From UBA8389 sp942493385 (GTDB lineage Bacteria > Bacteroidota > Bacteroidia > Bacteroidales > UBA1402), in the NCBI GenBank assembly GCA_942493385.1, contig OW818699.1, positions 806,001 through 870,000 on the forward strand: a stretch of 64,000 bases of DNA, written 5' to 3'. The position numbers and the translations under genes were made by a program. Below the pieces are notes generated by a model. That model was not told the origin of the DNA. It was given only the letters and a program-made list of their open reading frames with translations, and did no database searches. Position 1 is the first letter of the stretch. Each line of letters starts with the position of its first letter. This document shows positions 44,420 through 52,740 of this stretch, piece after piece.

Positions 44420-45037
44420 TTAAAGTTTTATGCCCATGAAGCCCATGAAGGCGATACCCATCAGCCCGGCAGTGATAAATGTGATGCCTAGACCCTTGAG
44501 CGCATCTGGAATCTTGGAATATTGAAGGTGCTCTCGGATGGCAGCCATGCCGATAATGGCCAGTAACCAACCAACACCGGAGCCGAATCCAAAGACGGTT
44601 GCTTCGCCCAACGTTTCAAAATTTCGTTGTTGCAAAAAGAGTGATGCGCCCAGAATGGCACAGTTCACGGCAATGAGCGGCAAAAAGATGCCCAATTGGT
44701 TGTAAAGCGATGGTGAGGCCTTCTCCACCACCATTTCCACAATCTGAACGATTGCTGCGATGATGGCAATGAAAAGGATGAAACTGAGGAAACTCAAATC
44801 GACGCTTGCCATGGAAGGATCTATCCAAGCCATGGCGCCCTCCCGAAGAATGTATTTGTCAAACAGGTAGTTGACCGGAACAGTGACGAGCAGTACGAAC
44901 GTCACGGCCACGCCCAATCCCATGGACGTTTTAACCGTCTTGGACACCGCCAGGTAGGAGCACATGCCTAAGAAATAGGCGAATATCATATTGTCGATAA
45001 AGATCGACTTGATAAATAGGTTTATCAGATGTTCCAT
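44420..45037 (-). CDS. nqrE: NqrE membrane subunit
   Basis: A 205-residue protein with six membrane helices, matching the NqrE/RnfA family (FIDNMIFAYFLGMCSYLAVS, VNCAILGASLF, VGWLLAIIGMAAIREHL). NqrD and NqrE jointly hold an iron centre through conserved membrane cysteines; one is visible here in LGMCSYLAV and one in VNCAILG. It lies 3 bp after nqrD and 3 bp before nqrF. Confidence 0.95.
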   Translation of the reverse strand: MEHLINLFIKSIFIDNMIFAYFLGMCSYLAVSKTVKTSMGLGVAVTFVLLVTVPVNYLFDKYILREGAMAWIDPSMASVDLSFLSFILFIAIIAAIVQIVEMVVEKASPSLYNQLGIFLPLIAVNCAILGASLFLQQRNFETLGEATVFGFGSGVGWLLAIIGMAAIREHLQYSKIPDALKGLGITFITAGLMGIAFMGFMGIKL

Positions 45038-45040
45038 AGC

Positions 45041-45658
45041 TTATTCTTTTTCCTGTAATTCCTTGTGAATACTACGCTGGAACCAAATGATGCTGCCCAC
45101 TACGATCAAAGCCATCGGAGGAAGAATCATAAGCCCATTGTTGACATAACCGGCATCGTAAAAGGAAGTAGGTATGAGATGGAATCCAAGCAGGCTGCCT
45201 GAACCCAGTAATTCACGAATGGTTGCTATAATGAGCAGAATCAGCGCATATCCTGCTCCGTTGCCCAAGCCGTCGATAAAAGAATCGACCGGTTTGTTAC
45301 TCAGCGCAAACGCTTCGAGTCGGCCCATCAGGATGCAATTCGTGATGATGAGCCCGATGAACACCGACAATTGCTTCCACATATCGTATACATATGCCTT
45401 GAGCAACTGTTCAACAATGATGACCAACACGGCTACTACCACCAACTGAACGATGATGCGGATGCGGTTGGGAATGGTGTTTCGAATCGATGAAATAATC
45501 AAATTTGAGAAGGCTGTGACAATCATAACGGATAAGCCCATGATGAGAGCCGGTTTTATTTGCGCGGTCACCGCCAAAGCGGAGCAGATGCCCAATACCA
45601 ATACGGTAATCGGGTTTTTCTTGTCCAGCGGTGCCAGGAATATTTCTTTTTTGGTCAT
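45041..45658 (-). CDS. nqrD: NqrD membrane subunit
   Basis: A 205-residue protein with six helices of the NqrD/RnfE family (NPITVLVLGICSALAVTAQI, GLIITNCILMGRLEAFA). The two conserved cysteines (LGICSAL, TNCILMG) mirror those of NqrE. Its start overlaps the nqrC end by 4 bp, implying coupled translation. Confidence 0.95.
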   Translation of the reverse strand: MTKKEIFLAPLDKKNPITVLVLGICSALAVTAQIKPALIMGLSVMIVTAFSNLIISSIRNTIPNRIRIIVQLVVVAVLVIIVEQLLKAYVYDMWKQLSVFIGLIITNCILMGRLEAFALSNKPVDSFIDGLGNGAGYALILLIIATIRELLGSGSLLGFHLIPTSFYDAGYVNNGLMILPPMALIVVGSIIWFQRSIHKELQEKE

Positions 45659-46365
45659 GGCTTCGTTTGTTTGGTGTGGAAAAATACATCGTAGGCTTTG
45701 AGGCTGTTTTCCAGCATGGCTTCAAGGCCCTTGCTGGTAATAGTGCCTCCGGAAACCCCGTCAACTGCATCCCTGCCATTGGCCGTTTGTCCCGTTTTTA
45801 AAACAGCAACGGAGGTGAATACATCCTTTTTCAGTACCTCCTTGTTCTGAAATTGTTTCTGGAAAATAGTCGTAGAGATTTCGGCACCCAAGCCAGGTGT
45901 TTCACCTTGGTGGGAGAACGAGGCTGCGAAAATGGTCTTGCGATCTTCATTGAATGCCACATAGCCCCAGATGGGACCCCAAAGCCCCATGCCGTAAACA
46001 GGCAGGATGTATTTTTTCTGACCATCGATCAAAGCTTCGTAAACCGGGAGCAAGCGTTCTTCCAACGGCTTCTTCACTTCTTTCGAAACATTGACCAAGA
46101 AAGCCTCTCTGTCGTCCGAAATCTTAACCACGCCCTTGCTGTCCAGTGCGTAAACATCTTTGATGACTTTATCGTAAGCGCCTTCGGCATCCTTTAGACC
46201 GGTCATGATTTTTACCGATCGGAGTATCTGGCTCATTTTGTCCAAGTCTCCGTTTTTAGCCTGCTGCTCCTTGAGCAACCCGTTGGTCAGCGACAGTGCG
46301 ATGGCCACCAAGATGACCATGACGGATGCGTACATTAAGGTGTAGCTGTTGCTGTTCTTATTCAT
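45655..46365 (-). CDS. nqrC: NqrC, FMN-binding subunit
   Basis: A 236-residue protein with one N-terminal span (SYTLMYASVMVILVAIALSL) and a periplasmic FMN-binding domain. The covalent flavinylation motif is DGVSGGTITSKG; the acceptor Thr is present, while the usual Ala before it is Gly. Substrate-side motifs include GMGLWGPIWGYVAF and GETPGLGAEIS. FMN would be attached by an ApbE-type transferase, which is not encoded in this window. It overlaps nqrB by 8 bp and nqrD by 4 bp. Confidence 0.94.
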   Translation of the reverse strand: MNKNSNSYTLMYASVMVILVAIALSLTNGLLKEQQAKNGDLDKMSQILRSVKIMTGLKDAEGAYDKVIKDVYALDSKGVVKISDDREAFLVNVSKEVKKPLEERLLPVYEALIDGQKKYILPVYGMGLWGPIWGYVAFNEDRKTIFAASFSHQGETPGLGAEISTTIFQKQFQNKEVLKKDVFTSVAVLKTGQTANGRDAVDGVSGGTITSKGLEAMLENSLKAYDVFFHTKQTKP

Positions 46366-47587
46366 TGTTGCCTCCTTTCTTAACGGCTGAAACCGTTCGT
46401 TTCAAACGTTTTTTGATGTTGCCCTGCACCACATAATAATCAATGAGCTTGGCAAAAATGTTCATCAGCAGGATGGCCAGCATCATGCCTTCCGGATAGG
46501 CCGGATTCAGCACACGAATGATCATGGCGAGCACACCTATTAATATCCCGTAAATCCATTTGCCACTTTCGGTCCTGGATGCAGTAACTGGATCGGTTGC
46601 CATAAATACGGCTCCGAATGCAAAACCGCCCATGCAAATCTGATCCCAAAAAGGCACAGACATGTAAACGTTAACAGCCAAAGCGTTGAACAGCAGGATG
46701 GAACCGATCCCGCCAGCAAAGACAGCGGTGATGATTTTCCAACTGGCAATGCCGGTTGCGATCAGGAAAATGGCTCCGATTAGAATGGCTAAGGTGGACG
46801 TTTCACCGATGGAACCAGCTTCAAAGCCTAAGAACATGTCCAGCCAGCTGAGTGGTTGACCGACAATGTTGGTGAAATGCAAATTGTCCCCCACGGCAGA
46901 AGCCGCCTGACCCAATGGCGTCGCACCCGAAAATCCATCAACAACCGGAAGCGCTTGGCCAAAGTCAAACGTATCTTTGGTAGAAACCCAGACGCTGGCA
47001 CCCGACATCTTGGCCGGATAGGCAAAAAACAAAAACGCCCTGGTCATCAAAGCCACATTGAAAATGTTGTAGCCGGTTCCGCCGAATATCTCCTTGACGA
47101 AAATCACGGAGAAAGCCGTAGCCACCGCCACCATCCATAGAGGAACACCAATGGGCATGATCAATGGGATAAGTAAGCCGGAAACCAGAAATCCTTCCTG
47201 AATTTCTTCCTTCCTCATTTGGGCGGTAATGAATTCAATGCCCAGTCCGACACCGTAAGAAACGACGATGTAGGGCAGTACAGCCAGGGCACCCCAGCCG
47301 AACACTTCCCAAAAGCCGGTTTTGGACAACTCCCCGATGGCAAGAAAATGCTGATAACCGGTATTGTACATACCAAATAGGAGTGCGGGCACCATGGCTA
47401 AAATCACCCAGGACATGGTCCGTTTGGAATCGATGCTGTCGTGTATGTGGACACCGCTTTTGGACGTATGATCGGGTACGAAGAGGAATGTTTCGAACCC
47501 GTCGAAGACGGAATGCAGTGCGGACAGTTTGCCACCTTCCGAGAAGGTCGGCCTGAGCTTGTCCAATAGTATTCTTAAAGCTTTCAA
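46358..47587 (-). CDS. nqrB: NqrB membrane subunit, FMN-binding
   Basis: A 409-residue polytopic protein of the NqrB/RnfD family. The FMN-acceptor Thr lies in GFSGATPLGQAAS. Other family segments are GTGYNIFNVALMTRAFLFF and MGGFAFGAVFMATDPVTASR. It is central to Na+ transfer and quinone reduction. It starts 16 bp after nqrA and its end overlaps nqrC by 8 bp. Confidence 0.96.
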   Translation of the reverse strand: MKALRILLDKLRPTFSEGGKLSALHSVFDGFETFLFVPDHTSKSGVHIHDSIDSKRTMSWVILAMVPALLFGMYNTGYQHFLAIGELSKTGFWEVFGWGALAVLPYIVVSYGVGLGIEFITAQMRKEEIQEGFLVSGLLIPLIMPIGVPLWMVAVATAFSVIFVKEIFGGTGYNIFNVALMTRAFLFFAYPAKMSGASVWVSTKDTFDFGQALPVVDGFSGATPLGQAASAVGDNLHFTNIVGQPLSWLDMFLGFEAGSIGETSTLAILIGAIFLIATGIASWKIITAVFAGGIGSILLFNALAVNVYMSVPFWDQICMGGFAFGAVFMATDPVTASRTESGKWIYGILIGVLAMIIRVLNPAYPEGMMLAILLMNIFAKLIDYYVVQGNIKKRLKRTVSAVKKGGNNE

Positions 47588-47603
47588 GTTGTTTGTATTT
47601 AGG

Positions 47604-48974
47604 TTAGTCTCCGTTTTCGGTTTTCAGTTTGTCCAAAGCCTCCCGAACGATTTTCTGCACTGGAGTTTTGGAGGTGCAGATGTATTCGCAGAGTGCAAAA
47701 TCTTCGGGTGCCACTTCGTAAATGCCCAAATCCTCCTGCCGTTCGATGTTTCCGCTGACGCAGGCACGGGTGAGGTGTTCGGGCAATATGTCCATCGGGA
47801 AGACCTTTTCGTATTCACCAGACATGATGAGCGCGCGTTCTCCACCTAGAATTCTGGTGTCTGGTTCGTATGTTTTTTTCGGTTGAAATCGTTGAACCAG
47901 TTTCGTGAAATACGTGCCACTGAAACTAAATAAGGTCAACCTCGGCATCGCCCAACCGAATAGTTCGCGAATGCCTTCTCCTTCCTTCAAAACCGTAATC
48001 TGATGAGCCTGAGGGTTCAGGTATCCGTCTGAACCGATTTGAACACCAGTGAGCACATTGCCACAGATGTACCGTAAGTTCGCTTCCAAATGAACGTTCC
48101 CCTTTAATATCGACTGAATTGGCATTCCTGGTTTGCAGCGCACATAATGTGGTTTCCGTACCATGGGTCCGGTCACAGCGACCAGCCTTGTCAAATCCAC
48201 TTTCCCTTGGCTGAAAAAGCGCCCAATAGCTACCACGTCCAATGCATTCGTAGTATAAACCACTTCGCCCTTGTTCAACGGCTTAATCTTGTTGATCTGA
48301 ACCCCCACAAGTCCTGCAGGATGAGGCCCCTCAAAACGGAAAATATCGACACGTGCCGCTTGATTTAATTCCGGTGATTGAGTCGAATCGGATAGGCTCA
48401 GATAGACTTTACCCTCGGTCAGACGGGTCAAAGCATCCAACCCTCTCTGAAAATCGGCGGCTTGGCCTTTCAGGATGAAATCGTAGTCGGGAGCCAACGG
48501 GCTGCTGTCGAAACCTGTCACGAAAATATCACGGGGGCTTTTGGCAGGATTCGCAATGATATCGTACGGCCGTTGTTTGAGCATGGTCCAATAACCTGAT
48601 TCCAAAAGGGCTTCCTTCACCTGATCTGGCGATAGGGCGAGTGGATCCCTGACGGGGAATTGCAAGAATTCCGTTTGAGCATCAGCCTTGAGAAGTATGT
48701 TCAACAGTTTGCGCTTATCACCCCTTACTATTTCAGCTATGACCCCGCTTACAGGAGAAACGAACAGCATTTCGGGTCTATTTTTGTCGCAATAGATCGG
48801 TGAGCCGGCTTTCACCAAATCACCAACCTGCACCAACAGCCTGGGAACGACACCGTGGGCGTCGTTCGGGTTCACGGACCAATGCTCCGATTCTCCGGCT
48901 GAAACCACTTCAGGAAAAGCGCTTCCGGTAATCGGTATGTCAAGACCCTTGGTTATCTTGTACGTTTTATTCAT
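47604..48974 (-). CDS. nqrA: NqrA subunit of Na+-translocating NADH:quinone reductase
   Basis: A 456-residue cytosolic subunit, first gene of nqrABCDEF. Family features include the beginning KITKGLDIPITGSA, GVVPRLLVQVGDLVKAGSPI and GDKRKLLNILLKADAQTEF. NqrA carries no redox cofactor but takes part in quinone binding. The operon gives a primary Na+ pump coupled to NADH oxidation. A Na+ gradient would also feed other transporters of this organism. The gene is divergent from the RprX-like kinase gene. Confidence 0.96.
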   Translation of the reverse strand: MNKTYKITKGLDIPITGSAFPEVVSAGESEHWSVNPNDAHGVVPRLLVQVGDLVKAGSPIYCDKNRPEMLFVSPVSGVIAEIVRGDKRKLLNILLKADAQTEFLQFPVRDPLALSPDQVKEALLESGYWTMLKQRPYDIIANPAKSPRDIFVTGFDSSPLAPDYDFILKGQAADFQRGLDALTRLTEGKVYLSLSDSTQSPELNQAARVDIFRFEGPHPAGLVGVQINKIKPLNKGEVVYTTNALDVVAIGRFFSQGKVDLTRLVAVTGPMVRKPHYVRCKPGMPIQSILKGNVHLEANLRYICGNVLTGVQIGSDGYLNPQAHQITVLKEGEGIRELFGWAMPRLTLFSFSGTYFTKLVQRFQPKKTYEPDTRILGGERALIMSGEYEKVFPMDILPEHLTRACVSGNIERQEDLGIYEVAPEDFALCEYICTSKTPVQKIVREALDKLKTENGD

Positions 48975-49229
48975 GTGTATGTAGTATTAACACGGATAAA
49001 GTTAAGTATTTAAACTTAAAAGACCGCAATGATAGAAAAAGTTCTTGAATATAACAAGTATATAATTGGAATATAAAGAACGAATTTTTAAGTTTTACCC
49101 AGCTTAAAGTCCTTCAAGCAGTTGCAGACTCCAATTGAATGCCGAAAAGAATTGTTAATTTGTGTTGCGCCTCGGGTTAATATTGTAAAAACCCGCCGAA
49201 ATGTTAAAATTAGAACCTATTTTTGCCCT
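48975..49229. promoter_or_regulatory. Divergent promoter region between nqrA and rprX
   Basis: 255 bp. Toward nqrA, TAACTTTA (about 48998-49005, minus strand) is one base from TAnnTTTG. An A+T-rich stretch with the near-palindrome TAAGTATTTAAACTTA lies at about 49004-49019. Toward rprX, TATTTTTG is at 49218-49225. In Porphyromonas the RprY regulator has been reported to bind the nqrA promoter (recalled, not checked); no site is identified here. Confidence 0.45.
49218..49225 (+). promoter_or_regulatory. -7 element of rprX-rprY, nearly leaderless
   Basis: TATTTTTG is a perfect TAnnTTTG match that ends only 4 bp before the ATG at 49230. Transcription should start at or within a few bases of the start codon. 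Confidence 0.55.
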
Positions 49230-50783
49230 ATGAAGAAATCGACCATCTGGGTATTGATTGCAGTTATGGTGCTGACATTCGCCAGTTTACTGACGTTGCA
49301 GTTTTCCTATATCCGAACGCTGGGCAAGATGCGAGCCGAACAATTTGACGAAGCCGTTCAACGCAGTCTGTCCCAGGTAATCCGAAGTTTGGAACTGGAC
49401 GAAACGGCCCGCTTCCTAGCTGAAGACATGGACGAACGTGAAAAAACAGCTTTCGCCCTTCCAAAAATGGTCAGCAAATCGGTCACTAAAAAACAAACCA
49501 CCACCCTGCATTCCATCGGCGGGGTTTCCACCTTTTCTTCCGTTCTGGAATACGACGAGACAACCTCCCTTTCCAAGAAAAGCCCGCAAGTGTTCATTTC
49601 CATGAGCCACGGACGGAATTCGCTTTCCCGCACTTCCCGCAAGATGCAGGAAACACTGCGCGAACGTTATCTGACCCAGAAAGAAATGCTGGAGGATGTC
49701 ATCATGCGAATTCTGTACAAAGCAAACAGCGCACCCATCGAACAACGCATCGACTTCAGCAAATTAGAACATTACCTGGCAGTGGAACTCAATAACAACG
49801 GTTTGACCAACGTTCCATTCCATTTCCGCGTGACCGATAAGAACGACCGTGAGGTATACCGTAGCCGAGACATGCACGAAGAAAGTCGTACAAGTTACAA
49901 ACATGCGTTGTTCCCGAACGATCCAGGAGTTCAGACCAGCAGCCTGTATTTGTATTTCCCTACCCGCGAGGATTATATTTATGACTCCTTGCGCATTTAT
50001 GTGCCATCCTTATTGTTTTCGGTCGTGTTGCTTCTTGTTTTCGGATTCACCATCCTGGTCATCTTCCGTCAAAAGAAACTGAACGATATGAAGAGTGATT
50101 TTGTGAACAACATGACCCACGAACTCAAGACCCCCATTTCAACCATTTCGCTGGCAGCGCAGATGCTTAAGGACGGCGATGTAGGCAAAACGCCGGCGAT
50201 GCTGAAGCACATTTCAGGTGTCATCGTTGACGAAACCAAACGCCTGAGTTTCCAGGTGGAAAAGGTGCTGCAAGTTTCCTTGTTCGAACGCGACAAGTCC
50301 AACCTCACCTTTAAAGAGGTCGATGTGAACGATATGCTGGAAAATGTCGTGGCAACTTTCCGCCTTAAAGTGGAAAACTTCGATGGTAAGATGGAGCTCG
50401 ATTTGCAAGCCAAAGAATCGATGACAACGGCGGATGAGATGCATTTGACCAACGTATTTTTCAATTTGCTCGACAACGCCGTGAAATACCGGAGTGAACG
50501 CAATTTGTTGCTCAAAGTCCGCACGTGGAACGAAAAAGACAATCTATTGATTTCGGTCGAAGACAATGGCGTAGGCATCAAAAAGGAACATTTGAAGAAA
50601 GTATTCGACCGATTCTATCGAGTTCCTACGGGTAATGTGCACAATGTCAAAGGTTTCGGCCTTGGCTTGGCCTATGTCCGCAAAATCGTGGATAACCACA
50701 ACGGCAGTATTCGTGCCGAAAGCGAATTCAACAACGGAACAAAATTCATAATAATTTTACCACTTATAAAAAACGAGCTATGA
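49230..50783 (+). CDS. rprX: RprX-like sensor histidine kinase
   Basis: A 517-residue kinase. The start at 49230 gives a first membrane span (TIWVLIAVMVLTFASLLTL); the upstream frame from 49122 runs through the promoter and is rejected. A periplasmic sensor of about 230 residues is followed by a second span (LLFSVVLLLVFGFTILVIF). HisKA has His297 in NNMTHELKTP, and HATPase_c has DNAVKY, DNGVGI and KGFGLGLAYV. It overlaps the regulator gene by 4 bp. Length and layout fit RprX of Bacteroides and Porphyromonas. The signal is not known from sequence. Confidence 0.85.
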   Translation: MKKSTIWVLIAVMVLTFASLLTLQFSYIRTLGKMRAEQFDEAVQRSLSQVIRSLELDETARFLAEDMDEREKTAFALPKMVSKSVTKKQTTTLHSIGGVSTFSSVLEYDETTSLSKKSPQVFISMSHGRNSLSRTSRKMQETLRERYLTQKEMLEDVIMRILYKANSAPIEQRIDFSKLEHYLAVELNNNGLTNVPFHFRVTDKNDREVYRSRDMHEESRTSYKHALFPNDPGVQTSSLYLYFPTREDYIYDSLRIYVPSLLFSVVLLLVFGFTILVIFRQKKLNDMKSDFVNNMTHELKTPISTISLAAQMLKDGDVGKTPAMLKHISGVIVDETKRLSFQVEKVLQVSLFERDKSNLTFKEVDVNDMLENVVATFRLKVENFDGKMELDLQAKESMTTADEMHLTNVFFNLLDNAVKYRSERNLLLKVRTWNEKDNLLISVEDNGVGIKKEHLKKVFDRFYRVPTGNVHNVKGFGLGLAYVRKIVDNHNGSIRAESEFNNGTKFIIILPLIKNEL

Positions 50784-51475
50784 CGGAAGAAAAGATGCAC
50801 ATCTTGCTGTGCGAAGACGACGAGAACTTAGGTATGCTGTTGCGCGAGTATTTACAGGCCAAAGGCATTGTGACCGATCTCATGAGCGACGGCGAAAAAG
50901 GCTACAAAGCTTTTCAGAAGGCTAAGTACGACCTTTGTGTATTGGACGTGATGATGCCGAAAAAAGACGGTTTCACATTGGCGGCAGACATTCGTGCCAT
51001 GAATTCGGAAGTACCCATCATTTTTCTGACAGCCAAGAACCTGAAGGAAGACATCCTCAACGGTTTCAAGATTGGAGCGGACGACTACATCACCAAGCCG
51101 TTCAGCATGGAAGAATTGCTATTCCGCATCGAAGCCATCAACCGTCGCGTCAAGGGCAAGAAATCCAAGGAAGTGACTTTCTATCAAGTTGGTAAGTTTA
51201 GCTTTGACACCCCAAAACAGATACTCAGCATCGATGGTAAGGAAACCCGCCTCACCACCAAGGAATGCGAACTGCTCACCTTGCTTTGCAGCCACCAGAA
51301 CCAAATTCTGGAACGCAACTATGCGCTCATGACCATTTGGGAGGAAAACACGTACTTCAATGCCCGCAGCATGGATGTGTACATCACCAAGCTGCGCAAG
51401 CACCTCAAGGACGACCCCACCATTCAGATCATGAACATTCACGGAAAAGGCTATAAATTGGTCGTGCCAGAATAA
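50780..51475 (+). CDS. rprY: RprY-like response regulator
   Basis: A 231-residue OmpR-type regulator. The receiver has DDEN, Asp56 in CVLDVMMPKKDG, Thr in IIFLTAKN and Lys in DYITKPFSMEE. The DNA-binding domain ends IHGKGYKLVVPE. It overlaps rprX by 4 bp. Because the pair is divergent from nqrA, control of the sodium pump by this regulator is a reasonable inference. Confidence 0.87.
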   Translation: MTEEKMHILLCEDDENLGMLLREYLQAKGIVTDLMSDGEKGYKAFQKAKYDLCVLDVMMPKKDGFTLAADIRAMNSEVPIIFLTAKNLKEDILNGFKIGADDYITKPFSMEELLFRIEAINRRVKGKKSKEVTFYQVGKFSFDTPKQILSIDGKETRLTTKECELLTLLCSHQNQILERNYALMTIWEENTYFNARSMDVYITKLRKHLKDDPTIQIMNIHGKGYKLVVPE

Positions 51476-51503
51476 ATTATTTGGCTGTTTCCAATATTAT
51501 TCT

Positions 51504-51511
51504 TACCTTCG
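51504..51511 (+). promoter_or_regulatory. -7-like element of rpsF-rpsR-rplI
   Basis: TACCTTCG differs from TAnnTTTG at one base. It predicts a leader of about 75-80 nt before rpsF that contains the hairpin at 51525-51554. Confidence 0.45.
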
Positions 51512-51524
51512 CGCCTCTGTTTTT

Positions 51525-51554
51525 ACAAAAGCGGCCCGATGGCCAACCCTTTGT
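51525..51554 (+). ncRNA. Candidate S6:S18 autoregulatory leader hairpin
   Basis: The leader of rpsF can fold with ACAAA/TTTGT as lower stem (51525-51529 and 51550-51554) and GGCC-CGAT-GGCC on top (51533-51544). The CCGA at the apex resembles the conserved CCG element of S6:S18-binding leaders known upstream of rpsF in many phyla. The fold is by eye. Confidence 0.45.
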
Positions 51555-51595
51555 GAGTCAGAGTATTTAAAATCAATTAATTAATCAGTTCTATT

Positions 51596-51943
51596 ATGAA
51601 CAATTACGAAACCGTTTTCATTTTAACTCCCGTTTTGTCTGAAGCCCAGATGAAGGAAGCGGTAGAAAAATTCAAGTCTCTGCTGGTCGCAGAAGGCGCT
51701 GAAATTGTGAATGAGGAAAACTGGGGCTTGCGCAAGCTGGAATATCCGATTGCCAAGAAGTCCACTGGTTTTTATCAATTGCTAGAGTTCAAGGCATTGC
51801 CCACGGTGATTGCCAAGTTGGAAGTAAACTTCCGTCGCGACGAACGCGTGCTGCGTTTCCTGTCTTTCAAGCAGGACAAGTTCCACGAATTGTATGCCGC
51901 AAAAAGAAGAAGTCTGAAACAAACTAAAGAAAAGGAGAACTAA
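51596..51943 (+). CDS. rpsF: Ribosomal protein bS6
   Basis: A 115-residue protein starting MNNYETVFILTPVLSEAQMK, the standard bS6 start, with GLRKLEYPIAKKSTGFYQLL. It binds 16S rRNA in the platform together with bS18. It is the first gene of rpsF-rpsR-rplI, and its leader carries a candidate S6:S18-binding hairpin. The last codons contain an AAAGGAG that could serve as ribosome binding site for rpsR. Confidence 0.97.
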   Translation: MNNYETVFILTPVLSEAQMKEAVEKFKSLLVAEGAEIVNEENWGLRKLEYPIAKKSTGFYQLLEFKALPTVIAKLEVNFRRDERVLRFLSFKQDKFHELYAAKRRSLKQTKEKEN

Positions 51944-51946
51944 GCA

Positions 51947-52216
51947 ATGGCACAAAACTCATCAGAAATCCGTTATCTGACCCCTCCCACAGTTGATCTG
52001 AAAAAGAAAAAGTACTGTCGTTTCAAAAAGAGTGGCATCCGCTACATCGACTACAAGGATCCTGAATTCTTGAAGAAATTCCTGAACGAGCAAGGCAAGA
52101 TTTTGCCCCGTCGCCTCACCGGAACTTCCTTGAAATTCCAACGCAAAGTGGCTCAGGCTGTTAAACGTGCCCGTCACCTGGCTTTGTTGCCCTATGTAAC
52201 CGATTTGATGAAATAA
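51947..52216 (+). CDS. rpsR: Ribosomal protein bS18
   Basis: An 89-residue protein with the bS18 motifs KKKKYCRFKKSG, IDYKDPEFLKKFL, GKILPRRLTGTSLKFQRKVA and RARHLALLPYV. It partners bS6 in the small subunit. It starts 3 bp after rpsF. AAAGGAG at 51931-51937, 9 bp before the ATG, is an unusually good Shine-Dalgarno sequence for this phylum. Confidence 0.97.
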   Translation: MAQNSSEIRYLTPPTVDLKKKKYCRFKKSGIRYIDYKDPEFLKKFLNEQGKILPRRLTGTSLKFQRKVAQAVKRARHLALLPYVTDLMK

Positions 52217-52219
52217 CCT

Positions 52220-52226
52220 AAGGAGG
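52220..52226 (+). promoter_or_regulatory. Shine-Dalgarno sequence of rplI
   Basis: AAGGAGG ends 7 bp before the rplI ATG. Most other genes here lack any such sequence. Confidence 0.7.
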
Positions 52227-52233
52227 ATTAACA

Positions 52234-52677
52234 ATGGAACTTATATTGAAAGAAGACGTAACCGGTCTGGGTTACAAGGATGACGTGGTCATCGTCAAGA
52301 ACGGATACGGAAGAAACTTCCTGATCCCTACGGCAAAGGCAATCATCGCAACACCTTCTGCAAAGAAGGTTTTGGCTGAAAACCTGAAACAACGTGCCCA
52401 CAAGATCGCACAAATGAAGAAAGATGCCGAAGCGCTTCTTGCTACCATGAGCGGTGTTACATTGAGCATTGGTGCCAAGGTTAGCTCTACTGGCAAGATC
52501 TTTGGATCGGTCGGTGCTATCCAGATTGCTGAAGGACTGGCTAAGGCTGGTTTCGAAGTCGATCGCAAGAACATCGTGATCAAAGAAGCTGTCAAGGAAA
52601 TCGGCAACTATGTTGCTGTAGTTAAACTACACCGCGAAGTGAGTGTTGAAATTCCTTTCGAAGTGGTTGCTGAATAA
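52234..52677 (+). CDS. rplI: Ribosomal protein bL9
   Basis: A 147-residue protein with the bL9 N-domain (ELILKEDVTGLGYKDDVVIV, NGYGRNFLIPTAKA), the long central helix and C-terminal domain (KIFGSVGAIQIAEGL). It binds 23S rRNA at the base of the L1 stalk. It is the last gene of the ribosomal operon and is followed by a strong terminator. Confidence 0.97.
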   Translation: MELILKEDVTGLGYKDDVVIVKNGYGRNFLIPTAKAIIATPSAKKVLAENLKQRAHKIAQMKKDAEALLATMSGVTLSIGAKVSSTGKIFGSVGAIQIAEGLAKAGFEVDRKNIVIKEAVKEIGNYVAVVKLHREVSVEIPFEVVAE

Positions 52678-52701
52678 GCTTCTCCCATATTTAAATATAA
52701 A

Positions 52702-52729
52702 AACCGGCTATGCAGTCGGTTTTTTTTTT
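52702..52729 (+). terminator. Intrinsic terminator of rpsF-rpsR-rplI
   Basis: AACCGGCT pairs with AGTCGGTT (one G-T wobble) around the loop ATGC, followed by nine or ten T residues. Confidence 0.9.
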
Positions 52730-52740
52730 GCTCTGTGGTA

